Positions 16,609-24,866 of a stretch of DNA of 36,670 bases are shown in pieces. The notes beneath the pieces were generated by a model. The model saw nothing but the letters and a program-made list of their open reading frames with translations, was not told where the DNA came from and did no database searches. Numbering within the stretch: position 1 is the first letter of the stretch; each line of letters begins with the position of its first letter. The position numbers were made by a program, and so were the translations under genes. The DNA is from UBA6165 sp044233745 (GTDB lineage Bacteria; Bacteroidota; Bacteroidia; Flavobacteriales_D; Crocinitomicaceae). The DNA is taken from positions 1 through 36,670 of the forward strand of contig JBIIJN010000017.1 of assembly GCA_044233745.1 (NCBI GenBank), read 5' to 3'.

Positions 16609-18708
16609 TCACTTCCTCCTCAATCCAATCCTTTTCCGCTCCTTATCAATACTCATAATTTCCACTTCCACATGCTCGTGCAAGGCAATAAAATCCGCGG
16701 GATTATCCACATAGCCATCGCTGAGGTGAGATTTGTGTATCAAGCCGTTTTCTTTGATGCCAATGTTTACAAATGCACCAAAATTGGTCACGTTGGTCAC
16801 AATGCCAGGCAAAGTCATACCCACTTCAATGTCGTTGATGGTGCGGATGTTTTTGCTGAAATTCAAGACTTGTACTTGCTTTCTTGGGTCGCGTCCCGGT
16901 TTTTTCAATTCTTGGATAATATCCCGCTCCGTAAAGGACAATTCACGCTCGTTTTCAATTTTAGCCAGCAAGGTTTCGTTGCCCACCAAATCTCGAAGGC
17001 TTGTGTTGTTCAACTTGGCAAATTGTTCCACCAAACCATACGATTCTGGGTGAACAGCCGTATTGTCCAAAGGATTAGCAGCCGAACGTATGCGCAAAAA
17101 CCCAGCGGCCTGCTCGAAGGTTTTGGCACCAAATCGCGGTATTTTCAACAATTCTTCCCTGCTTGAAAATGGACCTTTTTCTGCTCGGAATTGCACAATT
17201 TTTTCTGCCGTTGCCAAGCTCAAACCCGATACATATTGCAGCAAATAGGGTGAAGCTGTATTCAAATCAACGCCCACGTTGTTTACCGCAGAAACGACCA
17301 CATCATCCAAACTGGCTTTCAATTTTTTCTGGTCCACATCGTGCTGATATTGTCCAACGCCCAAAGATTTTGGATCGATTTTTACCAATTCCGACAAAGG
17401 GTCTGCCAATCTGCGACCAATGGAAATAGCACCGCGAACCGTTACATCATGATTCGGGAATTCCTGCCGCGCCACAGGTGAAGCCGAGTAAATAGACGCA
17501 CCATCTTCGCGGACCACAAACACCTGAATGTCGCGGTCGAAGCGGATGTGTTTCACCAATTCTTCGGTTTCGCGACCTGCTGTGCCGTCGCCAACAGCCA
17601 GTGCATCAATTTTGTAGCTGGAAACCAATTGCGATAACTTGGATTGGGCTTTGCTCCGTTCGTTTTGTGGCGCATGAGGATAAATCGTTTCGTTGTGTAA
17701 TAAATCGCCCTGCTCGTTGATACATACCACCTTGCAACCCGTTCTAAATCCTGGGTCGATGGCCAAAATGCGTTTGGCTCCCAATGGCGACGAAAGCAAC
17801 AACTGTTTCAAATTTTTCGCGAAAACCTGAATGGCTTCTTCGTCGGCTTTTTCTTTGGCATCGCTGAGGATTTCATTTTCTAAAGATGGTGCCAAAAGTC
17901 GGGTGTAGGCATCTTTCGCAGCTTTCAAAACTTCTTGCGCATCGGCACCGTTTCCTTTCAACAAAGCTTCCGACAATATCTGAATGGCTTCTTCGCGGGG
18001 CGGCACAGATTTCACTTTCAAAATGCCTTCTTTTTCGGCACGCAAAATAGCCAAAAGTCGGTGAGAAGGGCAGTAGCGCAATCGTTCTTCGTGCTTGAAA
18101 TAGTCTTTGTAAACAGCGCCTACTACATCTTTTCCTTTCACCAATTCCGAGCTTAACATCGCACGTTTTTCAAAGAGATTTCGGAGTCGTTTGCGCACAT
18201 AAGCATTTTCATTGATCCATTCCGCGATGATATCCCGAGCACCGGCCAAAGCATCTTCAACTTCCGTTAATTTGGCGTTGGTGAAACGTTCGGCGGCTTC
18301 CTCTGGGTCGATGCCACGTTGCGCCATGATTTGTTTTGCCAATGGCTCCAAACCCAATTTTCGGGCTTCATCCGCACGACTTTTTCGCTTGGGTTTGTAA
18401 GGCAAATACAAATCCTCCAAGTCTTTGGCAACAAAACAAGATTCAATTTTCTCCTGCAGAGCACTGTGTAATTTTCCTTGCTCTTCAATGCTGGCGAGAA
18501 TTACTTTTTTGCGATTTTGAATGTCTTGATAATTCTTGTACGCATCCCGTATTTTGGCAATTTCTACCTCGTCCAAATTGCCCGTCGCTTCCTTTCTATA
18601 GCGCGCAATAAATGGCACCGTGGCATCTTGTTCCAATAATTTCACAACGGCCTCAATTTGATGTTCCGCAATGCCGCTAAGTCGATTGATATATGCTGAT
18701 GTTGTCAT
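16609..18708 (-). CDS. tex: Tex-family S1 RNA-binding protein
   Basis: Protein of 699 residues. Tex proteins are large cytoplasmic nucleic-acid-binding factors related to eukaryotic Spt6, linked to transcription and RNA turnover. In order: N-terminal helical region (VPFIARYRKEATGNLDE, the family's hallmark), YqgF-like RNase H fold with ILAIDPGFRTGCKV and AVGDGTAGRETE, helix-hairpin-helix modules (LNTASPYLLQYVSGL; ELLKIPRFGAKTFEQAAGFL) and a C-terminal S1 domain (GMTLPGIVTNVTNFGAFVNI ... GLIHKSHLS) ending at residue 699. The ATG at 18708 is chosen over a TTG seven codons upstream because a perfect -7 element overlaps the latter. Length is slightly below the E. coli-type 770 because the S1 domain ends the protein. 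Confidence 0.93.
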   Translation of the reverse strand: MTTSAYINRLSGIAEHQIEAVVKLLEQDATVPFIARYRKEATGNLDEVEIAKIRDAYKNYQDIQNRKKVILASIEEQGKLHSALQEKIESCFVAKDLEDLYLPYKPKRKSRADEARKLGLEPLAKQIMAQRGIDPEEAAERFTNAKLTEVEDALAGARDIIAEWINENAYVRKRLRNLFEKRAMLSSELVKGKDVVGAVYKDYFKHEERLRYCPSHRLLAILRAEKEGILKVKSVPPREEAIQILSEALLKGNGADAQEVLKAAKDAYTRLLAPSLENEILSDAKEKADEEAIQVFAKNLKQLLLSSPLGAKRILAIDPGFRTGCKVVCINEQGDLLHNETIYPHAPQNERSKAQSKLSQLVSSYKIDALAVGDGTAGRETEELVKHIRFDRDIQVFVVREDGASIYSASPVARQEFPNHDVTVRGAISIGRRLADPLSELVKIDPKSLGVGQYQHDVDQKKLKASLDDVVVSAVNNVGVDLNTASPYLLQYVSGLSLATAEKIVQFRAEKGPFSSREELLKIPRFGAKTFEQAAGFLRIRSAANPLDNTAVHPESYGLVEQFAKLNNTSLRDLVGNETLLAKIENERELSFTERDIIQELKKPGRDPRKQVQVLNFSKNIRTINDIEVGMTLPGIVTNVTNFGAFVNIGIKENGLIHKSHLSDGYVDNPADFIALHEHVEVEIMSIDKERKRIGLRRK

Positions 18709-18726
18709 GTTTGAAAAATAGAGGGG

Positions 18727-18734
18727 CAAAAGTA
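18727..18734 (-). promoter_or_regulatory. -7 element of tex (TACTTTTG)
   Basis: The minus-strand TACTTTTG is a perfect consensus match, 19 bp before the ATG at 18708, and fixes that start. Confidence 0.65.
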
Positions 18735-18769
18735 GGAAAGAAATGGGTTTTGCAATTTACCTTTTACAA

Positions 18770-18784
18770 GTTCTCGATGAGAAC
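18770..18784. promoter_or_regulatory. Operator-like palindrome GTTCTC-GAT-GAGAAC
   Basis: A perfect 6-bp inverted repeat around 3 nt lies about 35 bp upstream of the tex -7 element. It is the size of a dimer-binding site, and an incomplete second copy (GTTCTT) follows at 18791. The function is unknown; a short hairpin formed by chance is possible. Confidence 0.3.
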
Positions 18785-18902
18785 AAAAAAGTTCTTCCAC
18801 AAACAAATCAAATCATTCGACTAAAGGCAATTGAATTTCTGGAACACACTGGGATTTAGCCCAATTTTCCTTCCCAATCATTGAAAACTAGGTAAATATT
18901 GC

Positions 18903-18910
18903 TATATTTG
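18903..18910 (+). promoter_or_regulatory. -7 element of the mbnP-like operon (TATATTTG)
   Basis: Perfect TAnnTTTG match 18 bp before the ATG at 18928, giving a leader of about 11 nt. No clear -33 element. Confidence 0.6.
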
Positions 18911-18927
18911 TCACATAATATTTCGCC

Positions 18928-19698
18928 ATGACAAATCGTTTTATCATCCTTACTGTATTTTTGGGTTTAGCCATTTTCTCCAGCTGCAAGAAAAATCCTA
19001 CTCAACCCAATCAGGACCCACCAAAATCTAAACATATTCAAGTGTCCATTAACCACATTTGGGACGATAGTTCGGTGCCTTTGGTTTTGAATCAGGATTT
19101 TACACACCCAACCACCAATGAAAGCCTCAATTTCACGACGTGCAAATATTATTTGTCGAATTTCCAATTTCGTAAAACAGACGGAACATGGTGGTCGCAT
19201 CCTTTTTCTTACAATTTAGTAAGTGTTTCTCAGAGTAACAATTATGAGTTCACCTTGCCCGATGTTCCATTTGGTACTTACGATGCCGTTCGCTTTCTGA
19301 TTGGCGTCGATTCAGCTAAAAACGTATCTGGTGCGCAAGCGGGTGATTTAGCGCCATCCAATGCCATGTTTTGGTCTTGGTCTACTGGCTATATCATGAT
19401 TAAATTGGAAGGCAGTTCGCCACAAGCCGATTTGAACTTTTTTTCGTTCCATATCGGTGGCTTTATGGATAGCGACAATTCCAATACAACACGTTGGAAA
19501 GAAATATCTCTTGCGGAATCGCCGTTGATGGTAACCGGACAAAACGACCCGAAGTTGAAATTGTTTGCAGATATTTCAAAAGCGTGGAATGCGGGCAATT
19601 TGGTCTCAGAAGTAAATTCTGTGCACAGTGCCTCAACGCGTGCGCAATATATGGCTGACCAATTTATGAATGCCTTTAGTTTAGAAGGCGTGGAGTAA
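18928..19698 (+). CDS. MbnP-like lipoprotein (putative copper-binding)
   Basis: Protein of 256 residues with a lipoprotein signal ending in FSSC20. The mature part matches the MbnP family pattern: VSINHIWDDSSVPL near the start, LNFTTCKYYLSNFQF, VPFGTYDAVRFLIGVDS, the key segment F148-W149-S150-W151-STGYIMIKLEG, and a His-bearing FFSFHIGGF strand. In methanotrophs MbnP binds copper after its dihaem partner MbnH oxidises one tryptophan to kynurenine. Here the WSW pair supplies candidate tryptophans. The gene overlaps its MbnH-like partner by one base (TAATG), so the two are translated together. It has no methanobactin genes nearby. Copper binding and tryptophan modification are inferred from the family, not seen. 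Confidence 0.85.
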   Translation: MTNRFIILTVFLGLAIFSSCKKNPTQPNQDPPKSKHIQVSINHIWDDSSVPLVLNQDFTHPTTNESLNFTTCKYYLSNFQFRKTDGTWWSHPFSYNLVSVSQSNNYEFTLPDVPFGTYDAVRFLIGVDSAKNVSGAQAGDLAPSNAMFWSWSTGYIMIKLEGSSPQADLNFFSFHIGGFMDSDNSNTTRWKEISLAESPLMVTGQNDPKLKLFADISKAWNAGNLVSEVNSVHSASTRAQYMADQFMNAFSLEGVE

Positions 19699-20726
19699 TG
19701 CATGGCATCACTAAGATAGGGATTTTTGCTTCGGTATTGAGCGCTTTTTTGTTCTCATGCTCAAAAGAGTTGCCTCCAGATCCAATCGAAACCTTGTCTT
19801 TTGTTGCTCCCAGTCATTTCCCCGAACCTGATTATAATTTCTCCAACAACCCTGTGACTAACGATGGTTTTGAATTGGGGCGTCGTCTTTTTTATGATAC
19901 GCGTCTTTCTGCGGATTATGCTGTTTCTTGCGCCAGCTGTCACAAATTGGAGGCTGCTTTCAGCGATGTAGGCAAGCCGCTTAGTCAAGGTGTTGGAGGC
20001 GCTTTTGGTGATAGAAATAGTCCTGGATTATATAATTTGGCTTGGCATCCAGCTTTTATGTGGGATGGTGGCGTGAACCACATTGAAATTTCTTCCTTCG
20101 CGGCAATCACACATCCCCGCGAATTGAATATGGATTTTGCTGTGTTGCTCAATCGCTTGCGGGCTATACCAGAATATCAACTGCTTTTTGAAAAAGCCTT
20201 CGGTTCACCCGGAATCGATGATCAGCGTTTTTTTTATGCCATGACCCAATTTACAGGTTTGATGATTTCAGCATCTTCCAAATACGACGAATTTTTAAAG
20301 GATGAAACTACCTTGACCGCGCAAGAAATGTCAGGCAAAGCACTCTTCGAACAACATTGTACCGCGTGTCATGCTGGTGTTTTGCAAACTGATTTTAGTT
20401 ACCGCAACAATGGTTTAGATGCTGAATTTTCCGACCCAGGCAGGAAATTAATCACCAATAACCCGGAAGACGATGGAAAATTCCGTGTTCCCAGTTTGCG
20501 AAACGTGGCTTTAACTGCGCCATATATGCACGATGGCCGCTTCTCCAATCTCGATCAGGTGCTAAATCATTACTCTTTTGGTATTCAGTCGAGTGAAACT
20601 TTAGATCCAATTCTCGCGCAAAATATCGGTTTAAATGCAAGTGAAAGAGCTGCGATTATTGCCTTTTTGCATACGCTTACTGATGTCAAATTTACGCAAG
20701 ATCAGCGGTTTTCTAATCCGTTTTAG
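19698..20726 (+). CDS. MbnH/MauG-like dihaem cytochrome c peroxidase, lipoprotein
   Basis: Protein of 342 residues. Lipoprotein signal ending in FLFSC21. Two c-type haem sites: C78-A-S-C-H82 and C221-T-A-C-H225, giving the dihaem arrangement of the bacterial cytochrome c peroxidase/MauG superfamily. Conserved stretches: LGRRLFYDTRLSAD, GDRNSPGLYNLAWHPAFMWD, FRVPSLRNVALTAPYMHDGR and a C-terminal EIIAFL-type helix (AIIAFLHTLTD). MbnH enzymes oxidise a tryptophan on MbnP; typical peroxidases reduce hydrogen peroxide. The partner immediately upstream favours the MbnH-like role. The ATG overlaps the last base of the mbnP-like stop. Located on the periplasmic face of a membrane by its lipid anchor. 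MauG versus simple peroxidase cannot be decided by sequence reading alone. Confidence 0.87.
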   Translation: MHGITKIGIFASVLSAFLFSCSKELPPDPIETLSFVAPSHFPEPDYNFSNNPVTNDGFELGRRLFYDTRLSADYAVSCASCHKLEAAFSDVGKPLSQGVGGAFGDRNSPGLYNLAWHPAFMWDGGVNHIEISSFAAITHPRELNMDFAVLLNRLRAIPEYQLLFEKAFGSPGIDDQRFFYAMTQFTGLMISASSKYDEFLKDETTLTAQEMSGKALFEQHCTACHAGVLQTDFSYRNNGLDAEFSDPGRKLITNNPEDDGKFRVPSLRNVALTAPYMHDGRFSNLDQVLNHYSFGIQSSETLDPILAQNIGLNASERAAIIAFLHTLTDVKFTQDQRFSNPF

Positions 20727-20831
20727 TCTTTCTGAAAAAATCAACCAAAAATTGTGTCTAAATGTTGAAACTTTGTTGAAAACAATGCCTCAATCAGACC
20801 TTGCCTTCCCCAATTTTCACTAGAGAATACG

Positions 20832-20839
20832 TATATTTG
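20832..20839 (+). promoter_or_regulatory. -7 element of gyrB (TATATTTG)
   Basis: Perfect consensus match, 50 bp before the ATG at 20890. Confidence 0.6.
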
Positions 20840-20889
20840 TGCCTCTATAAAAAATAGTACAATCAACAACTTTTCGATACGAAAGAATT

Positions 20890-22842
20890 ATGAGTGAGAT
20901 AGAAAAAAATAAGGATTATTCAGCGGATAATATTCAGGCGCTTGAAGGGATGGAACATGTTAGGATGCGTCCTTCGATGTACATCGGCGACACCGGCGTA
21001 AAAGGATTGCATCATTTGGTTTATGAGGTGGTGGATAACTCTATTGATGAGGCTTTGGCTGGTCATTGCGACAACATCAAGGTGATTATCAACGAAGATG
21101 ATTCTGTTTCAGTTGAAGACAACGGTCGCGGTATTCCTGTGGATATGCACAAAAAAGAAGGCGTTTCTGCCCTCGAAGTTGTAATGACCAAAATTGGTGC
21201 GGGTGGTAAATTCGACAAAGATTCATATAAGGTCTCTGGTGGTTTGCACGGTGTTGGTGTTTCTTGTGTGAACGCTCTTTCTGATCATTTGAAAGCAACT
21301 GTTTTCAGAGATGGAAAAGTATATGAGCAAGAATATGAGCGCGGAAAAGCTATGTATCCTGTTAGAGAGATAGGAACTTCGGAAAAACGCGGCACATCGG
21401 TTACATTCAAACCAGATGTAACTATTTTCTCTACTACAGAATATAACTATGATACTTTGGCAGCGCGCATGCGTGAATTGGCTTTCTTAAATAAAGGTAT
21501 TCGCATTTCGTTAACTGACAAACGAATTGAGCTTGAAGAGGGACAATTTTTACATACTGACTTTTACTCTGAAGGAGGATTGGCGGAGTTTTGTGCATAT
21601 TTGGATAAAAACAGAGAGTCTATCATTGAACAAGTAATCCACGTAGAAGGAGAAAAAGATGGTATTCCAGTTGAAGTGGCTTTGGTTTACAACAATTCTT
21701 ACTCTGAAAATGTGTTCTCTTATGTAAACAACATCAATACTTACGAGGGTGGAACGCACCTTTCTGGGTTTAGACGTGGTTTAACAAATACATTGAAAAA
21801 ATACGCGGATGACAGTGGGCTTTTGGCCAAAGAGAAAATTGAAATTACAGGAGATGACTTCCGTGAAGGTCTTACAGCAATCGTTTCCGTGAAAGTTATG
21901 GAACCTCAGTTTCAGGGACAAACGAAGACAAAATTGGGTAACCAAGAAGTGTCTGCTCCTGTTTCTCAATTGGTTTCTGAAATTTTAGCTTCTTATCTGG
22001 AAGAACATCCAAATGATGCTCGGAGAATTGTGGAAAAAGTGCTTTTAGCTGCTAGAGCGCGACATGCTGCTAGAAAAGCCCGTGAGATGGTGCAGCGCAA
22101 AAATGTGTTGACCGGTTCAGGTTTGCCAGGTAAATTGGCCGACTGCTCAGAAAAAGACCCAGCGTTGTGTGAGATTTACTTCGTTGAGGGTGACTCGGCG
22201 GGTGGAACAGCCAAGCAAGGCCGCGATAGACATTTTCAAGCCATTATGCCCCTTCGTGGTAAAATCTTGAACGTGGAAAAAGCCATGCAGTACAAAATTT
22301 TTGAAAACGAAGAAATCAAAAACCTATACACAGCATTGGGCGTTCGCGTCGGAACAGAAGACGACACCAAGGCTTTGAACCTAGAAAAATTGCGCTACCA
22401 CAAAATCATCATCATGTGTGATGCCGACGTGGATGGCTCGCATATCGAAACCTTGATTCTTACTTTTTTCTTCCGATATATGAAGGAACTTATCGAGCAA
22501 GGCTATATTTATATCGCCACGCCGCCCTTGTATCAAGTGAAAAAAGGAACCAAATCCGATTACGCTTGGAACGATGACCAACGCGATATTTTGATTGAAC
22601 AAATGAAAGGAAGTGGCTCAGAATCATCTGTTAACGTGCAACGATACAAAGGTTTGGGTGAGATGAATGCCGAACAACTTTGGGAAACTACCATGAATCC
22701 AGAAGGTAGAACCTTGCGTCAAGTAACCATCGATAACGCTGCTGAAGCCGACCAAATTTTCTCAATGCTTATGGGCGATGATGTTCCACCAAGACGAGAA
22801 TTTATCGAGAAGCATGCGAAATATGCAAATATTGATGCTTAG
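20890..22842 (+). CDS. gyrB: DNA gyrase subunit B
   Basis: Protein of 650 residues, the normal Bacteroidota length and shorter than E. coli GyrB, which has an added insert. GyrB supplies the ATPase and part of the DNA-cleavage site of gyrase, which introduces negative supercoils. GHKL ATPase motifs: VVDNSIDEALAGH, VEDNGRGIPVDMH and SGGLHGVGVSCVNALS. TOPRIM motifs: EGDSAGG at 433-439, PLRGKILNVEKA and MCDADVDGSH. The C-terminal QRYKGLGEMN is the quinolone-region/tail hallmark. It is a single gene with its own promoter and a strong terminator; gyrA is not adjacent. No origin-like sequence was seen nearby. Confidence 0.98.
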   Translation: MSEIEKNKDYSADNIQALEGMEHVRMRPSMYIGDTGVKGLHHLVYEVVDNSIDEALAGHCDNIKVIINEDDSVSVEDNGRGIPVDMHKKEGVSALEVVMTKIGAGGKFDKDSYKVSGGLHGVGVSCVNALSDHLKATVFRDGKVYEQEYERGKAMYPVREIGTSEKRGTSVTFKPDVTIFSTTEYNYDTLAARMRELAFLNKGIRISLTDKRIELEEGQFLHTDFYSEGGLAEFCAYLDKNRESIIEQVIHVEGEKDGIPVEVALVYNNSYSENVFSYVNNINTYEGGTHLSGFRRGLTNTLKKYADDSGLLAKEKIEITGDDFREGLTAIVSVKVMEPQFQGQTKTKLGNQEVSAPVSQLVSEILASYLEEHPNDARRIVEKVLLAARARHAARKAREMVQRKNVLTGSGLPGKLADCSEKDPALCEIYFVEGDSAGGTAKQGRDRHFQAIMPLRGKILNVEKAMQYKIFENEEIKNLYTALGVRVGTEDDTKALNLEKLRYHKIIIMCDADVDGSHIETLILTFFFRYMKELIEQGYIYIATPPLYQVKKGTKSDYAWNDDQRDILIEQMKGSGSESSVNVQRYKGLGEMNAEQLWETTMNPEGRTLRQVTIDNAAEADQIFSMLMGDDVPPRREFIEKHAKYANIDA

Positions 22843-22887
22843 AAATTAAAATCATAAAATTGTTTGGTTCATAAATGAACGATTTTC

Positions 22888-22913
22888 GGCCTCCAATTTT
22901 GGGGGCCTTTTTT
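22888..22913 (+). terminator. Rho-independent terminator of gyrB
   Basis: GGCCTCC (22888-22894) pairs with GGGGGCC (22901-22907) with one G-U pair, followed by six T. A palindrome GTTCATAAATGAAC (22867-22880) lies just before it. Confidence 0.85.
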
Positions 22914-22979
22914 ATGCTTGACAAGAATCTCTTCGTTCCATCCCTTCACACACCAAATTCTACCAAGCATTATTATCTC

Positions 22980-22987
22980 TATCTTTG
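22980..22987 (+). promoter_or_regulatory. -7 element of the DEAD-box helicase gene (TATCTTTG)
   Basis: Perfect consensus match, 60 bp before the ATG at 23048. Confidence 0.6.
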
Positions 22988-23047
22988 CGGTAAATAAATA
23001 CAGACCGTTGTTCAATTTTGCCAGCGGTTTAAAGCAACAGCTTTCTC

Positions 23048-24160
23048 ATGTCATTCAAATCTTTAGGAGTAGAAGACGTTTTCGTGCGTGCGTTAACAGA
23101 ACTGGAAATCTCCAAACCCACCGATATTCAAAAGTCTGCGCTGCCCATTTTGTTAAACGACAAAGTGGACATCATAGCACAAGCCCAAACTGGAACCGGT
23201 AAAACCATTGCATTTGCCATTCCGATTTTGCAACGCATCAACAAAACAGACAAGCGGATTCAAGCCGTTGTGGTTTGTCCAACGCGTGAGCTTTGTCAGC
23301 AATTGGGTAAGGCATTTTTCAAAATGACCAAGTTCTCCGATAAAGTCTTTGTTGAAACCGTTTATGGTGGTGAACCTATTGGGAAACAAATTAGCCGCCT
23401 CAGAAGACCCACTCAAGTAATCATTGCAACGCCGGGTAGATTGAGGGAACTCATTGAACTCAAGGCGGTTGACCTTTCTGGAATTCACCAATTTGTAATG
23501 GACGAAGCCGACGAGATTCTGGCCATGGGTTTTCGTAAAGATGTCGACAAAATTCTATCGAAAACCAATGATTTCAGGAAGATATGGTTGTTTTCAGCCA
23601 CCATTCCAGCTTCTTTGCAAAAGATGATTGATGAGTACATTCCTAAAACGGCACCTATAGTTCGTTCTTTGAAAAAAGCGGACATCATCAACCCCATGAT
23701 TGAGCACCAATATGTGATTTGTGATAAGCAGGAAAAAAACGGCATGCTACAAGCTTTTCTTAAATCAATGGGCGCTGCACGGGGCATCGTGTTTGTTCGC
23801 ACCAAAGGTGATGCGCAAACCGTGAATGAATTCCTTCAAACTCAAGGTTTTCAAACGGATGTGATGCATGGCGATTTGATGCAACACGAACGCGAAAAAG
23901 CCATGCGCGCCTTTGTAAATAAAAAAGCCCAGGTTTTGGTAGCAACCGACATGGCAGCCCGCGGTTTGGATGTTGATAGCTTGGCTTTTGTGTTGCATTA
24001 CAATTTGCCCGATCAACCCGAGTTCTATACACACCGCAGCGGAAGAACAGCCCGTGCTGGAAAACGTGGTATTTCACTGGCTCTCGTCACTCCCGCCGAC
24101 ATGAAAAAATTCAGATTTTTGAAAGAAAAGTTGGTGATAGACTTTGTGCAGGTGAGGTGA
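23048..24160 (+). CDS. DEAD-box RNA helicase, minimal core
   Basis: Protein of 370 residues, an ATP-dependent RNA-remodelling enzyme of the RhlE/DbpA type. Motifs: SFKSLG start with PTDIQ (Q motif), AQTGTGKT at 46-53, PTRELC, TPGRL, D152-E-A-D155, SATIP, and in domain two FVRTKGDAQ, VATDMAARGLDVD and HRSGRTARAGKRG. The core is complete, but the protein stops soon after motif VI at VIDFVQVR, without the long basic or RNA-binding tail that most Bacteroidota relatives carry. Its last 79 bp recur downstream of a toxin-antitoxin pair (see the repeats). It has its own promoter. Confidence 0.92.
   Translation: MSFKSLGVEDVFVRALTELEISKPTDIQKSALPILLNDKVDIIAQAQTGTGKTIAFAIPILQRINKTDKRIQAVVVCPTRELCQQLGKAFFKMTKFSDKVFVETVYGGEPIGKQISRLRRPTQVIIATPGRLRELIELKAVDLSGIHQFVMDEADEILAMGFRKDVDKILSKTNDFRKIWLFSATIPASLQKMIDEYIPKTAPIVRSLKKADIINPMIEHQYVICDKQEKNGMLQAFLKSMGAARGIVFVRTKGDAQTVNEFLQTQGFQTDVMHGDLMQHEREKAMRAFVNKKAQVLVATDMAARGLDVDSLAFVLHYNLPDQPEFYTHRSGRTARAGKRGISLALVTPADMKKFRFLKEKLVIDFVQVR
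24080..24158 (+). repeat. Direct repeat copy A: 3' end of the helicase gene
   Basis: This 79-bp segment, ending within the helicase stop codon, is repeated at 24786-24864 with four differences, 75 of 79 identical. It is the functional 3' end of the helicase frame. Confidence 0.95.
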
Positions 24161-24252
24161 TTTAGCTATTCAAATACTGAAATAAAAAGAAAAATCAATA
24201 TCTTCGTGTAATTTAGAATTTTAGCTCAAATGAATCACTTAAAAATGAAACC

Positions 24253-24489
24253 ATGACGACAACCTATCATCTGAATTCTGCGCAAGAAATTACAATAGAT
24301 ATATTGGAGGCAATAAAAATGGCTTTCAAGAATAAGCCGATTACCATAATCATAGAAGAGCGAGATGAATCGGACGAGTTGACAGCTGAGCAGAAGCAAA
24401 TTTTGGATTATCGATTGAACGAAGATAAATCAACTTATTTGACTGCTGAGGATTCCATCAACGAATTGGCAAAAAAGTATGGCTTATAG
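24253..24489 (+). CDS. Small antitoxin-like protein
   Basis: Protein of 78 residues, acidic, with LTAEQKQILDYRLN and a C-terminal AEDSINELAKKYGL, the pattern of Bacteroidota antitoxins paired with RelE/ParE toxins. It would bind and neutralise the downstream toxin and probably repress the operon. The coding region overlaps the toxin start by 11 bp, a normal arrangement. The 92 bp upstream hold only a weak -7 match (TATCTTCG). The assignment rests on the partner and on the size, since the family is poorly conserved. Confidence 0.7.
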   Translation: MTTTYHLNSAQEITIDILEAIKMAFKNKPITIIIEERDESDELTAEQKQILDYRLNEDKSTYLTAEDSINELAKKYGL

Positions 24490-24774
24490 CATAATTGTTT
24501 CGCCACGAGCCCAGAAGGAAATTGAGAATGCAATTGATTTTTATGTGATTCACAGTGAGGATGCCCCTAAAAGGTTTTTAAAAATGCTGGTTTCTTCGTA
24601 TAAGTCATTGTCAATGAATCCGTTTTACGCAATTCAATACAAAAACGTCAGGTCACTTAAAATCAGTAAGTTTCCCTTTAGTTTGTATTTACAGTTGATG
24701 AGCAAGAAAAATTGGTTCGAATCTTAGCATGTTTTCACAATAAAAGAAATCCAAAACAACAACCGAGAAAGTGA
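24479..24774 (+). pseudogene. RelE/ParE-type toxin, frameshifted
   Basis: The in-frame product is 82 residues (stop at 24727): start MAYSIIVSPRAQKEIENAID fits the family, and so does PKRFLKMLVSSYKSLSMNPF. After Tyr70 (24686-24688) the reading frame becomes implausible. In the next frame the sequence continues as TVDEQEKLVRILACFHNKRN, the expected end of such toxins, with a stop at 24772-24774. One missing T in the TTT run at 24688-24690 explains this. The intact protein would be about 98 residues, a normal size. The toxin, a presumed mRNA interferase or gyrase poison, is therefore probably inactive. A sequencing error or a programmed frameshift in the T run cannot be excluded. Confidence 0.8.
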
Positions 24775-24785
24775 TTGTTTGATAA

Positions 24786-24864
24786 GCTCTCGTCACTCCC
24801 GCCGATATGAAAAAATTCAGATTTTTAAAAGAAAAATTAGTGATAGACTTTGTGCAGGTGAGGT
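24786..24864 (+). repeat. Direct repeat copy B of the helicase 3' end
   Basis: This copies 24080-24158 with four changes: GAC to GAT, TTG to TTA, AAG to AAA, TTG to TTA in the helicase frame. All are synonymous and all move toward A or T. The encoded peptide is identical to the helicase C-terminus and is again followed by a stop (TAG instead of TGA). It begins 12 bp after the intact-frame toxin stop. Confidence 0.95.
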
Positions 24865-24866
24865 AG

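Noticed and set aside
18743..18859. A 38-codon frame with an ATG opposite the tex promoter
   Set aside because: It looks protein-like, but has no promoter or neighbour support and includes a palindrome. It is too short to support alone.
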